Shown piece after piece: positions 1 to 9,416 of a stretch of DNA of 64,000 nucleotides. A program made the translations under genes and the position numbers. Source of the stretch: Bradyrhizobium stylosanthis (GTDB taxonomy: Bacteria > Pseudomonadota > Alphaproteobacteria > Rhizobiales > Xanthobacteraceae); contig NZ_LVEM01000006.1 of assembly GCF_001641335.1 (NCBI RefSeq), positions 186,300-250,299 of the forward strand, written 5' to 3'. Position 1 is the stretch's first letter, and each line of letters opens with the position of its first letter. The notes beneath the pieces were generated by a model. That model saw nothing but the letters and a program-made list of their open reading frames with translations, made no database searches and was not told the DNA's origin.

Positions 1-1
1 G

Positions 2-694
2 CTCGCCGGCTTCCGCCGCCTGGTCGAGCAGGACCGCATGGTGCGCGACGGCCGCTGGGCCGAAGGCCGGCCGGCGCTGCTCAAGATCCCCCGCCTGATG
101 GGCCAGACGCTCGGCTTCGTCTCGTTCGGGCGCGTCGCGCGCGCGGTTGCGAAGCGCGCAGCGCCGTTCGGCCTGCGCATGATGGCCTACGATCCCTTCA
201 TCCAGGAGACGCTGATGTACGACCATGGCGTCATCCCGGCGACGCTGAACGAGGTGCTGTCGCAATCCGACTTCGTGTCGATGCACGCCCCGGCCCGGCC
301 CGAGGTGCATCACATGCTGACCGAGAAGCACTTCCGGCAGATGAAGAAGGGCTCGGTCTTCATCAACACCGGCCGCGGCGCCACGGTGGACGAGGAGAGC
401 CTGATCAAGGCGCTGCAGGAGGGCTGGATCGCGCACGCCGCCCTCGACGTGCTGGAGAAGGAGCCGCCTTCGCACAACAATCCCCTGCTCCGCATGGAGA
501 ACGTGACCCTGACCGCCCATGTCGCCTCGGCATCGGCACGGTTCGACGAGGCGCGCAAGCGCCGCGTGGGCTACGAATTGTCACTGGTGCTTCAGGGGAT
601 GTGGCCGGTAAGCTGCGTCAATCCGTCGGTGCTGCAGAACACCGCGCTCCGCCGCTGGCAGCCCGTCAGCATGGATCGCGGACCGAACAGCTAG
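2..694 (+). CDS. D-isomer specific 2-hydroxyacid dehydrogenase, 3' part (5' end outside window)
   Basis: The reading frame is open from base 2, so the gene starts upstream; about 230 C-terminal residues are visible. The Rossmann segment is LGFVSFGRVARAVAKRA, a variant of the GxGxxG dinucleotide loop in which the glycines are partly replaced (S and A). The family's catalytic set is present: Arg in NTGRGATVDE, Glu in LDVLEKEPP and His in LTAHVA. The enzyme should reduce a 2-oxoacid, or oxidise a D-2-hydroxyacid, with NAD(P)H in the cytosol. The substrate cannot be read from sequence. An ABC importer follows 94 bases downstream on the same strand, so it may process an imported sugar acid or hydroxyacid; that link is inference. 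Confidence 0.88.
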   Translation, partial: LAGFRRLVEQDRMVRDGRWAEGRPALLKIPRLMGQTLGFVSFGRVARAVAKRAAPFGLRMMAYDPFIQETLMYDHGVIPATLNEVLSQSDFVSMHAPARPEVHHMLTEKHFRQMKKGSVFINTGRGATVDEESLIKALQEGWIAHAALDVLEKEPPSHNNPLLRMENVTLTAHVASASARFDEARKRRVGYELSLVLQGMWPVSCVNPSVLQNTALRRWQPVSMDRGPNS

Positions 695-788
695 GCGGCC
701 GGCGCAGCAAGCGCCGGAACCGGCAAAAGAACGGAACGACCCTTCACCGGCGATCAACGCCGGGAAGGGAACACATAGGGAGGTACTG

Positions 789-2132
789 ATGAGGAACGAC
801 ATCACACGTCGTGATGCCTTGGCGCTGGGCCTGTCTGCTGCAACGCTCGCGGCCACCGGTGCTGCAGCGCAAACATCTGCTATCAAAGCTGCCGATGTTG
901 CACCGCCCAAGCTCGAGATCGAGAAGGGCGCCAGCTTGCGCATGCTGCGCCCGGTCCGCTTCGTGCAGGCCGACGAGGACGTCTTCCGCGCCAATGCGGC
1001 GAAGTTCACCAAGGAGACCGGGGTCGAGGTCAAGGTCGACTTCGTCGGCTGGGAAGACATCAACCAGCAGACCGCGGTCACCTCGAATTCCGGCGCCGGT
1101 CCCGACATCATCATCGGCTTCTCCGACGCGCCTCATATCTACATCGACAAGCTGATCGAGCTCACCGACGTCGCCGACTATATCGGCAAGCGCTATGGCG
1201 GCTGGCTGCCGCTCGCCCAGCGCTACGGCAAGAAGAACAAGAGCGAGTCCTGGATCGGGCTGCCGTTCGGCGCCACCGCCGGTCCCCTGATCTACCGCAA
1301 ATCGGCGCTGCAATCGGTCGGCTTCGACAAGGTGCCGGAAGACCATGCCGGAATTCTCGACCTGTGCCGCAAGCTGCACAAGGCGGGCAAGCCGGCCGGC
1401 TTCGCGCTCGGCAACGCCAAGGGCGACGGCAACGGCTTCGCCAACTGGGCGCTGTGGTCGCACAACGCCGCCCTGCTCGACGAGGAAGGCAACGTCATCA
1501 TCAACAGCAAGGAGACGATCGCTGCGCTGAACTGGGTCAAGGAGGTGTATCCGACCTTCATCGCGGGGACGCCGTCGTGGAACGACGTCAGTAACAACCG
1601 CGCCTATTCCTCGCAGGAGATCTTCCTGACCGCGAACGGCGTTTCGCTGTATTTCTCGCTGAAGAACGATCCAGCGACCAAGGCAATCGCCGAGGACAGC
1701 GAGCATCAGCTGCTGCCGAAGGGCCTCGCCAAGGTCTCCCCGATGGCCGGCCTGACGCTGAACGCGATGGTGTTCAAGCACAGCCCGTACCCCAACGCCG
1801 CCAAGGCCTTCCTGCAATACATGCTGGAGAAGGACCAGTACGAGCCGTGGCTCAATGCCAACTCCGGCTACTGGTCGCAGCCGCTGGCGGCCTATGCCGA
1901 CGCCGCCGTGTGGTCGCAGGACCCCAAGGTGAAGCTGTTCAAGGACACCATGAACAGCACCTATTACGACGGCTACAAGGGCCCGATCTCGACGGCGACC
2001 GGCGCGGTCAGCGCCGATTACGTGCTGGTCCAGATGTGCGCCTCCGTCGCCACCGGCGCTGCCACGCCGGAAGCCGCGGCCGCCGAAGCCGAGCAGCGCT
2101 GCAAGCGCTACTTCCGGCGGCAGGGCCGGTAA
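789..2132 (+). CDS. ABC transporter extracellular solute-binding protein (sugar type)
   Basis: A 447-residue periplasmic binding protein of the family 1 (UgpB/MalE-like) type. The N-terminus has a twin-arginine-like leader (TRRDALALGLSAATLAA) ending near AAAQTS, so export may use Tat. The mature part shows the usual cluster B signatures: an N-terminal 'FTKETGVEVKVDFVGW' segment, then GPDIIIGF, and a C-terminal NAAKAFLQYMLEKDQYE. The ATG has a strong ribosome site, GGGAGG at 778-783. Two permease genes follow on the same strand. No ATPase gene is next to them in the window, so the ATP-binding subunit is probably upstream of base 1 or shared. The ligand is unknown; an alpha-glucoside, polyol or glycerol phosphate would be typical. 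Confidence 0.9.
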   Translation: MRNDITRRDALALGLSAATLAATGAAAQTSAIKAADVAPPKLEIEKGASLRMLRPVRFVQADEDVFRANAAKFTKETGVEVKVDFVGWEDINQQTAVTSNSGAGPDIIIGFSDAPHIYIDKLIELTDVADYIGKRYGGWLPLAQRYGKKNKSESWIGLPFGATAGPLIYRKSALQSVGFDKVPEDHAGILDLCRKLHKAGKPAGFALGNAKGDGNGFANWALWSHNAALLDEEGNVIINSKETIAALNWVKEVYPTFIAGTPSWNDVSNNRAYSSQEIFLTANGVSLYFSLKNDPATKAIAEDSEHQLLPKGLAKVSPMAGLTLNAMVFKHSPYPNAAKAFLQYMLEKDQYEPWLNANSGYWSQPLAAYADAAVWSQDPKVKLFKDTMNSTYYDGYKGPISTATGAVSADYVLVQMCASVATGAATPEAAAAEAEQRCKRYFRRQGR

Positions 2133-2151
2133 GGGGCGACAATCGAGCCAT

Positions 2152-2225
2152 CGTCATCGCAACGAAGCAATCCAGACTATCACCCCGGAGACAGACTGGA
2201 TTGCTTCGCTTCGCTCGCAATGACG
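2152..2225. repeat. Dispersed palindromic repeat, family A ('CAATCCAG' type)
   Basis: The left arm CGTCATCGCAACGAAGCAATCCAG pairs imperfectly with a right arm CTGGATTGCTTCG...GCAATGACG around a short centre. A second copy sits at 26120-26206. It lies between the binding-protein gene and the first permease gene of an ABC operon, where an RNA hairpin could lower downstream expression. Confidence 0.85.
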
Positions 2226-2261
2226 AGTGTAGCGACAGCATAGAACAGGACGCCGACCCTG

Positions 2262-3218
2262 ATGTCCGTGACCACCCTCCCCACCGCCGCACTGGCGCAG
2301 CGGCAGCCGAACTGGATCGTGCGGCTGTTCGACTACAAGCCGTTCCTGATCGCGATGTGCCTTGCGCCGGCGCTCGGGCTGCTTGCCGTCTTCCTCACCT
2401 ATCCGCTCGGCCTCGGCGTCTGGCTCGCCTTCACCGACACCACGATCGGGCGGCGCGGCATCTTCGTCGGTTTCGAGAACTTCCAGTATCTCTTGACCGA
2501 TCCCTTGTGGTGGAACGCGGTGTTCTACAGCGTGTTCTACACGGGCGTCGCGACCTTCGGGAAGTTCGCGCTCGGCTTCTGGCTGGCGCTGCTGCTCAAC
2601 AACCATTTCCCGTTCAAGAGCCTGCTTCGCGCCATCGTGCTGCTGCCCTGGATCGTGCCGACAGTGCTCTCGGCGCTGGCGTTCTGGTGGATCTACGATC
2701 CGCAGTTCTCGATCATCTCCTACCTCCTGGTCGACGTGCTGCACTGGAGGTCGACCAACATCGATTTCCTCGGCTCGCCCTGGCCGGCGCGGTTCTCGCT
2801 GATCGCGGCCAACATCTGGCGCGGCATCCCCTTCGTCGCGATCTCGCTGCTGGCGGGCCTGCAGACCATCTCGCCGTCGCTCTACGAGGCCGCGATGCTC
2901 GACGGCGCCAGCGCCTGGCAGCGCTTCCGCTACATCACTTTCCCGATGATGATGCCGATCCTGGCCATCGTCATGACGTTCTCGATCATCTTCACCTTCA
3001 CCGACTTCCAGCTCGTCTACGCGATCACCCGCGGCGGTCCCGTCAACTCGACGCATTTGCTGGCGACGCTGGCGTTCCAGCGCGGCATCGCCGGCGGCGA
3101 GCTCGGCGAAGGCGCAGCGATCGCGGTGTCGATGATCCCGTTCCTGGTGTTCGCGACGCTGTTCTCCTATTTCGGCCTGGCGCGCCGCAAATGGCAGCAG
3201 GGGGAAGCCAATGACTGA
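2262..3218 (+). CDS. Sugar ABC transporter permease (MalF/UgpA type)
   Basis: A 318-residue inner-membrane permease with about six transmembrane helices. The first is near residues 28-50 (FLIAMCLAPALGLLAVFLTY). The cytoplasmic EAA loop that docks the ATPase reads 'YEAAMLDGASAWQRFRYITF' near residue 210. This is the first of the usual heterodimeric permease pair. The gene lies 129 bases after the binding-protein stop, with a palindromic repeat between. Its end overlaps the next permease gene by 8 bases, so the two permeases are translationally coupled. The substrate is not known. Confidence 0.92.
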   Translation: MSVTTLPTAALAQRQPNWIVRLFDYKPFLIAMCLAPALGLLAVFLTYPLGLGVWLAFTDTTIGRRGIFVGFENFQYLLTDPLWWNAVFYSVFYTGVATFGKFALGFWLALLLNNHFPFKSLLRAIVLLPWIVPTVLSALAFWWIYDPQFSIISYLLVDVLHWRSTNIDFLGSPWPARFSLIAANIWRGIPFVAISLLAGLQTISPSLYEAAMLDGASAWQRFRYITFPMMMPILAIVMTFSIIFTFTDFQLVYAITRGGPVNSTHLLATLAFQRGIAGGELGEGAAIAVSMIPFLVFATLFSYFGLARRKWQQGEAND

Positions 3219-4113
3219 TACCGTCGCGCAAACCTCGACCGTCGCCGACACGAAAGCGCCGCCCGACACCATGGCCTGGGATTCCGGGCTGCGGCGGCTG
3301 ATGATGATCTATCTGCCGCTCGGCTGCTTCGTGCTGATCCTGCTGTTCCCGTTCTACTGGATGGCGATCACCTCGTTCAAGCCGAACGCGGAGCTGATGA
3401 ATTACAAGGAGCACAACCCGTTCTGGATCTCCTCGCCGACGCTCGCCCACATCAAGCACCTGCTGTTCAACACGTCCTATCCGCAATGGCTGAAGACGAC
3501 GATGATGGTCGCGATCGGCTCGACCACGCTGTCGCTGATCGCGAGCACGCTGGCGGCCTATGCTATCGAACGGCTGCGCTTCCGCGGCAGCCCCTATGTC
3601 GGCCTCGGCATCTATCTCGCCTATCTCGTGCCGCCCTCGATCCTGTTCATTCCGCTCGCGACCGTCGTGGTGCAGTTCGGCCTGTTCGATTCGCCGATTG
3701 CCCTGATCCTGGTCTACCCGACCTTCCTGGTGCCGTTCTGCACCTGGCTGCTGATCGGCTATTTCAAGTCGATCCCCTACGAGCTCGAGGAATGCGCGCT
3801 GGTGGACGGCGCCACGCGCCTGCAGATCCTGCGCCGGATCACGCTGCCGCTGGCCGTGCCCGGCCTGATCTCGGCCGGCATCTTCTCCTTCACGCTGTCC
3901 TGGAACGAGTTCATCTACGCGCTCGCCTTCATCCAGAGCGGCGCCAACAAGACCGTGCCGGTCGCCATCCTGACCGAGCTCGTCACCGGCGACGTCTACC
4001 AGTGGGGCGCGCTGATGGCGGGCTCGCTGCTGGGATCGCTGCCGGTCGCGATCTTCTACTCGCTGTTCGTGGACTATTACGTGTCCTCGCTGACCGGCGC
4101 GGTAAAGGAGTAG
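3211..4113 (+). CDS. Carbohydrate ABC transporter permease (MalG/UgpE type)
   Basis: A 300-residue integral membrane protein, the second half of the permease pair. It has a first helix near residues 28-50 (MMIYLPLGCFVLILLFPFYW) and an EAA loop 'LEECALVDGATRLQILRRIT' near residue 193. It ends with an amphipathic segment typical of MalG-like subunits. The start overlaps the upstream permease gene by 8 bases. No ATP-binding gene follows; the next gene is an exported hydrolase, so the operon seems to lack its own ATPase on this side. Confidence 0.92.
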   Translation: MTDTVAQTSTVADTKAPPDTMAWDSGLRRLMMIYLPLGCFVLILLFPFYWMAITSFKPNAELMNYKEHNPFWISSPTLAHIKHLLFNTSYPQWLKTTMMVAIGSTTLSLIASTLAAYAIERLRFRGSPYVGLGIYLAYLVPPSILFIPLATVVVQFGLFDSPIALILVYPTFLVPFCTWLLIGYFKSIPYELEECALVDGATRLQILRRITLPLAVPGLISAGIFSFTLSWNEFIYALAFIQSGANKTVPVAILTELVTGDVYQWGALMAGSLLGSLPVAIFYSLFVDYYVSSLTGAVKE

Positions 4114-4244
4114 CAGAGTCCGCGCGATCACGGTTTATCGTGCTATCGTGGTAGATCGCTTGCCTTCCTTGGTGCTACCAGCCGTGCCTGCGGCCGGTTC
4201 GATCATTGGCGCCGCCAATAAGCATTGAGGAAAGCGAGCATTTC

Positions 4245-5213
4245 ATGGGATCGCCAGAACTCCCCTCATTGTCCCGACGGGGCTTTTGTTTGTGCTGCGT
4301 CGGCGGCGCCTTTGCCGCCACAGCGGGTTGGCTTACGCCGCGACAGGCCTACGCAGAGGCGCGCGGCCTTGTCAGCGTGATCAAGGACAGTGCGGCAACG
4401 TCCCCGATCACGACCACCAAGCTGCGTAACAATATCAGCGTGCTGGAAGGATCCGGCGGCAACATCGCCGTCCTCACGGGGCCTGACGGCAAGCTCCTGG
4501 TCGACGCCGGCATCGGCGTCTCGCGCCCGCGGCTTACCAACGCGCTGGCCGAGCTCGGCAAGGAGCCGATCGCGCACCTCATCAATACGCACTGGCACTT
4601 CGACCACGCCGACGGCAATGAATGGCTGCAGGCGGCCGGCGCCAAGATCATTGCCCACGAAAATACCCGCAAGCACCTCTCCGTCGTTCAGCGGGTCGAG
4701 GACTGGGACTACAATTTTCTCGCGCTGCCCCCGAGCGCCGTCCCGGCCCAGGTGTTCGCCAGGGAGCATCAGCTCAAGGTCAACGGCGCATCGATCGCGA
4801 TGAAGTACTACGGGCCGGCACATACCGACGGCGACATTTCGGTGATGTTTACCGAGGCCAATGTCCTGCATGTCGGCGACACCTACTGGAACGACATCTA
4901 TCCGTTCATCGACTATTCGACCGGCGGCAGCATCAACGGCATGATCGCGGCCTCCGACGCGAATCTGGCGGTGGCCAACAACGACACCATCATCATTCCC
5001 GGTCACGGCAAGCCCGTCAGCAACAAGGCGGAGCTGCAGGCATTCCGCGACATGCTGGTCGCGATCAGGGACAATGTCGGCAACCTCAAAAAGCAGGGAA
5101 AGTCGCGCGACGAGATTGTTGCCGCCAAGCCCACGGCCGCATTCGACGCGAGATATGGGCAGTTTCTCGTCGATCCCGGATTCTTCACCAGGCTCGTCTA
5201 TGAAGGCGTGTGA
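4245..5213 (+). CDS. Tat-exported metallo-beta-lactamase-fold hydrolase
   Basis: A 322-residue protein with a twin-arginine leader (SRRGFCLCCVGGAFAATAGW) followed by an MBL-fold domain. The metal motif HxHxDH is intact: His116, His118, Asp120 and His121 in THWHFDH, with further ligands His193 (PAHTDGD), Asp212 (HVGDTYW) and His254 (PGHG). A binuclear zinc hydrolase in the periplasm is expected. Its substrate is unknown and it need not be a beta-lactamase; the family includes quinoprotein relay-like and cyclase-like members. ATG 4245 is preferred over the in-frame TTG at 4206 because GAGGAAAG lies about 10 bases upstream. The Cys-rich stretch in the leader (CLCC) is unusual and could suggest lipidation. 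Confidence 0.88.
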   Translation: MGSPELPSLSRRGFCLCCVGGAFAATAGWLTPRQAYAEARGLVSVIKDSAATSPITTTKLRNNISVLEGSGGNIAVLTGPDGKLLVDAGIGVSRPRLTNALAELGKEPIAHLINTHWHFDHADGNEWLQAAGAKIIAHENTRKHLSVVQRVEDWDYNFLALPPSAVPAQVFAREHQLKVNGASIAMKYYGPAHTDGDISVMFTEANVLHVGDTYWNDIYPFIDYSTGGSINGMIAASDANLAVANNDTIIIPGHGKPVSNKAELQAFRDMLVAIRDNVGNLKKQGKSRDEIVAAKPTAAFDARYGQFLVDPGFFTRLVYEGV

Positions 5214-5311
5214 AGCGGTATGCGAATAGCCGCCCTGCGGCCTTTCGCCCGCTTTCACAAAACTGCAACACGCAATCCGCATAAGGCGTCGTCCGCTAAC
5301 AGGAGACGCAC

Positions 5312-6667
5312 ATGCGCGCGACTTTTCTCAGCACCGTCGCAACGATCATTCTCACAGGGAGCGCCGCGCTCGCGCAGAGCGAGGGCGAATTCCCGGCCAA
5401 GCTCGCCGGCCACGTGGTGATGCCGGCCGCCACTTTCATCGACGCGCCGGCCGACGCGCCCGCCGATCTCAAGACCTCCGGCAAATACACCACCGGCAAG
5501 CGCGTCGACGCGCTCGGCACCGTGATGGGCAAGTCCTATGAGCGTCCGACCGGCGTGTCGCTGCCGTTCAAGGGCCAGCCGCTGCAGGGCCATTCCGGCA
5601 TCAAGCATATGCCCGACGGCAGCTACTGGGTGATCACCGACAACGGCATGGGCGCGCGCGCCAACTCGCCGGATTCGATGCTGTACCTCAACCGCTACAA
5701 GATGGACTGGGCGAACGGCAAGATCGAGCGCCAGGAGACCATCTTCCTGCACGACCCCGACAAGAAGGTGCCCTTCCGCATCGTGCATGAGGATACCCAG
5801 AAGCGCTACCTCACCGGCTCCGATTTCGACACCGAGGGCTTCCAGATCATCGGCGAGAATTTCTGGATCGGCGACGAGTTCGGCCCCTACATCCTGAAGG
5901 CGGACAAGACCGGCAAGATCCTCGGCGTGTTCGAGACGGTTGCCGACGGCAAGCCGGTGCGCTCGCCGGACAACTGGGCCGTCGCGACGCCCGGCGCGCC
6001 GGGCGCGACCTACACCAACGTCAACCTGCGCCGTTCCAAGGGCTATGAGGGCTTCGCCTCCTCGAAGGACGGCAAGTTCATCTACGGCCTGCTCGAGGGC
6101 CCGCTGTGGGATGCCGACAAGAAGGATTGGGAGAAGGTCGACGGCAAGGAAGCCTCCCGCATCCTCGAATTCGACGTCGCCGCGGAGAAGTTCACCGGCC
6201 GCTACTGGCAGTATGTGTTCGAGCAGAACGGCAATGCCATCGGCGATTTCAACATGATCGACCCGACCGCCGGCCTCATCATCGAGCGCGACAACGGCGA
6301 AGGCACCGCCGACAAGGCCTGCCCGCAAGGGACCCGTGGCGAAAACTGCTTCCCGGATCTCGCCAAGTTCAAGCGCATCTACAAGATCGAGCTATCCGAC
6401 GCCAATGTCGGCAAGCCCGTGCGCAAGATCGGCTATATCGACCTGATGAAGATTAGGGATCCCGACAAGAAGGCGCGCAAGCCGCTCAATGACGGCGTCT
6501 ACACTTTCCCGTTCTTCACCATCGAGAACGTCGATCGCGTCGACGACACCCACATCATCGTCGGCAACGACAACAACCTGCCGTTCTCGTCCAGCCGCGA
6601 TCCCAATAAGGCCGACGACGACGAGTTCATGCTGCTCGAAGTCGCCGACTTCCTGAAGGCGAAGTAA
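5312..6667 (+). CDS. Exported esterase-like protein of the phytase family
   Basis: A 451-residue protein with a Sec signal peptide (RATFLSTVATIILTGSAALAQ). The body matches the 'esterase-like activity of phytase' family, a beta-propeller fold. Typical segments are GHSGIKHMPDGSYWVITDNG, FDTEGFQIIGENFWIGDEFGPY, GYEGFASSKDGKFIYGLLEG and the C-terminal ENVDRVDDTHIIVGNDNNLPFS. It probably acts on a phosphoester or lactone in the periplasm. The gene has a clear AGGAG ribosome site just before the ATG. It follows the MBL hydrolase gene by 98 bases on the same strand and ends in a palindrome-rich region facing the convergent tonB gene. The reaction is not established by the sequence. Confidence 0.85.
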   Translation: MRATFLSTVATIILTGSAALAQSEGEFPAKLAGHVVMPAATFIDAPADAPADLKTSGKYTTGKRVDALGTVMGKSYERPTGVSLPFKGQPLQGHSGIKHMPDGSYWVITDNGMGARANSPDSMLYLNRYKMDWANGKIERQETIFLHDPDKKVPFRIVHEDTQKRYLTGSDFDTEGFQIIGENFWIGDEFGPYILKADKTGKILGVFETVADGKPVRSPDNWAVATPGAPGATYTNVNLRRSKGYEGFASSKDGKFIYGLLEGPLWDADKKDWEKVDGKEASRILEFDVAAEKFTGRYWQYVFEQNGNAIGDFNMIDPTAGLIIERDNGEGTADKACPQGTRGENCFPDLAKFKRIYKIELSDANVGKPVRKIGYIDLMKIRDPDKKARKPLNDGVYTFPFFTIENVDRVDDTHIIVGNDNNLPFSSSRDPNKADDDEFMLLEVADFLKAK

Positions 6668-6684
6668 GACTGCTCTCTCGACAC

Positions 6685-6790
6685 GGTCATCGCCCGGCTC
6701 GACCGGGCGATCCAGTACGCCGCGGCGTCAGCGATTGAAGCGTGATGCCTCGGCGTACTGGATGCCCCGGTCAAGCCGGGGCATGACTGC
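6685..6790. repeat. Compound palindromic repeat, family B, between convergent genes
   Basis: Three nested inverted repeats are visible: CGCCCGG/CCGGGCG at 6691-6709, TCCAGTACGCCG/CGGCGTACTGGA at 6711-6762, and ATGCCCCGG/CCGGGGCAT at 6762-6784. The element resembles 21964-22049. It occupies nearly the whole gap between two convergent genes and probably terminates both. Confidence 0.85.
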
Positions 6791-6798
6791 GGAGAGAG

Positions 6799-7632
6799 CT
6801 ACCGGATCGCAAACGAGATCGGCACGGAGAAGCTCATCGTGGCGTGCGTAATCTCGGGCGGGAATGCCGGGAATGGCTGCGCACGGCGGACCATCGCCAT
6901 GGTCTCGGCGTCGAGCGCCGCATAGCCGGCCGAACCGGAAAGACGGCTACCGAGCACCTGGCCGCTGCGGTTCAGCGTAAAGCTCAGGCGTGACACGCCG
7001 TGCTCGCCGGCCGCCTTCGAGGCCGGCGGGAATTGCTTGAAGCGCTGCAAATGCGCGGCCACCATCTGGTTATAGGAAGCGATCGCTGCCGCCGACGCGC
7101 CGGTATTCACCGCCGATGCGGCGGGCGCCTGCCGCTCCGCACGCGGCGAGGCGGTGGTGCGCGGCGCAGGCGTCGTGTGACTGGGCTTCCTGGCATCGGG
7201 ACGCACCAGTTTCGGCTTGACCGGCTCGGGCCTGGTCTCGGCGACCGCCTTGGCGGGCTCCGCCTCGGCCGGCTTCAGTTTCTGTTCGGGCGGCGCCACC
7301 ACGTCAGGCCTTTCCTGCGGCGGCGTCGGCGCGATGGTCTCCTCGATGGCCTGCGGTGCGGACTGATCCGGCGGAGAGGCGTCCGCCTGCTCCATCACCG
7401 GCCCCGGCGCGAGGTCGAGCGGCGTCGATTGCGGTGCCGACGTCACGGGCGACATGTCGACCATGATCGCCGGCAGGCTGACGCCCTGCTCCGGCTGCGA
7501 CTTGATCCAGCTCATGGCCAGCACCGCGGCGGCAACATGCAGCGCCACGATCACGCCCGCCGAGAAGCCCCAGCGCGCGGCCTCGCCCTCGCCGAGCGGC
7601 TCGTGCAGGGCGAAGGCGTTCGCGGCGGCCAT
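6799..7632 (-). CDS. tonB: Energy transducer TonB
   Basis: A 277-residue TonB-family protein: a short cytoplasmic N-terminus, one membrane helix (residues about 24-43, SAGVIVALHVAAAVLAMSWI), then a long Pro/Ala/Glu/Lys-rich periplasmic spacer. The C-terminal TonB domain begins near residue 185 (SYNQMVAAHLQRFKQFPPAS) with the typical 'RLSFTLNRSGQVLGSRLSGS' strand. It transmits proton-motive force from ExbB-ExbD to outer-membrane receptors, here most likely the heme receptor encoded at 9852-12194. The start codon overlaps the exbD stop by one base (TGATG), so the two are translationally coupled. Confidence 0.95.
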   Translation of the reverse strand: MAAANAFALHEPLGEGEAARWGFSAGVIVALHVAAAVLAMSWIKSQPEQGVSLPAIMVDMSPVTSAPQSTPLDLAPGPVMEQADASPPDQSAPQAIEETIAPTPPQERPDVVAPPEQKLKPAEAEPAKAVAETRPEPVKPKLVRPDARKPSHTTPAPRTTASPRAERQAPAASAVNTGASAAAIASYNQMVAAHLQRFKQFPPASKAAGEHGVSRLSFTLNRSGQVLGSRLSGSAGYAALDAETMAMVRRAQPFPAFPPEITHATMSFSVPISFAIR

Positions 7633-8078
7633 CAGCTGCGTCCGTCGAGGCCGACGAGGGCGACCTTGAGATAGCCGGCATTGCGCAAGGTGTTCATCAC
7701 CTCCATCAGATCGCCGTAGCTCACCGCCTTGTCGGCGCGCAGGTAAATGCGCTCGTCCTTGCGCCCGTGGGTCGCTGCTGCGAGCGCGGCGGCAAGACCG
7801 TCGCGCGCGATCGTGTCCTCGCCGACGGCAACGGTGAGATCCGGCTTCACCGTCACGAAGACCGGCTTGTCCGGCCTTGGCGCCGGCTCGGCCGCGGTCG
7901 CGGGCAATTCGACGCCGATGTCGACGGTGGCGAGCGGGGCTGCCACCATGAAGATGATCAGCAGCACCAGCATCACGTCGATGAACGGCGTGACGTTGAT
8001 CTCGTGGGTGACGTCGAGATCACCGGGGTCGCCGCGCCTGAGCGGCGATCCCATGCGTGCACCGAGCTTCGCGCCCAT
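7632..8078 (-). CDS. exbD: Biopolymer transport protein ExbD/TolR
   Basis: A 148-residue membrane protein with one N-terminal helix carrying the family's essential aspartate (EINVTPFIDVMLVLLIIFMV, near residue 34). The C-terminal periplasmic domain has the ExbD pattern (VSYGDLMEVMNTLRNAGYLKVALVG). With ExbB it forms the proton channel that drives TonB. It sits three bases after exbB and overlaps tonB by one base. Clustering with heme receptor genes favours ExbD over the paralogue TolR. Confidence 0.95.
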   Translation of the reverse strand: MGAKLGARMGSPLRRGDPGDLDVTHEINVTPFIDVMLVLLIIFMVAAPLATVDIGVELPATAAEPAPRPDKPVFVTVKPDLTVAVGEDTIARDGLAAALAAATHGRKDERIYLRADKAVSYGDLMEVMNTLRNAGYLKVALVGLDGRS

Positions 8079-8081
8079 GGC

Positions 8082-8858
<777 letters not shown>

Positions 8859-8882
8859 CCTGATCTCCCGACAGAAGAGAAG

Positions 8883-9386
8883 CTACGCCGCGATCCGGTC
8901 CGCGAGCTGGCGAAACCGCAGCAACTGGTCCGCGCGCAGCGCCCGGGTCTCGTCGCGGCCGACGAAAACCTTGAACATGATGCAGCCATCGGCGCTGACG
9001 AAGGCGACGAAGGCCGACGTCTTGCCCATGAACGGACGCTCGACGAAGGCGACCGCCGCACAGCGCTCGTGCCTGAGATGGCCGTGCAATCCCTTCGGTT
9101 GCATCAGGTTGAAATAGCCGCGGCCGATCTCGCCCGCCGGCACCGCCCCGGTAAACTCGAAGATCGCATCATCGGTGTGGACGATCAGCGTGACCTCGCC
9201 CCACACCGCGATGTCCTGCATGGCAGCGGCGAAATGCTCGCCACCGCCGATGCGTACCATGGACGACGGCAACGCCTCGATCACCGCACGCGCGGTCACC
9301 TTGCGCTCGCGCGCGACGTCCTCGATCACCGCGCCGGGATTGTCGGCCATGTACGCCTTGAGATCGGCGAGATCGGTGTTCAGCAT
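8883..9386 (-). CDS. hutX: Heme utilisation cytosolic carrier HutX/HuvX family
   Basis: A 167-residue soluble protein matching the HutX/HuvX family throughout: an N-terminal helical part (VIEDVARERKVTARAVIEAL), a central WGEVTLIVHTDDAIFEFTG, and the C-terminal segment ending in a short helix. Family members bind heme in the cytosol and pass it to a heme-degrading partner. The gene has a good AAGGGA ribosome site and lies 30 bases after the IsdG-type monooxygenase gene and 24 bases before exbB, which fits such a hand-over. Confidence 0.88.
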   Translation of the reverse strand: MLNTDLADLKAYMADNPGAVIEDVARERKVTARAVIEALPSSMVRIGGGEHFAAAMQDIAVWGEVTLIVHTDDAIFEFTGAVPAGEIGRGYFNLMQPKGLHGHLRHERCAAVAFVERPFMGKTSAFVAFVSADGCIMFKVFVGRDETRALRADQLLRFRQLADRIAA

Positions 9387-9416
9387 GTCCGTATCCCTTT
9401 CGTGATCAGCCGCGGC

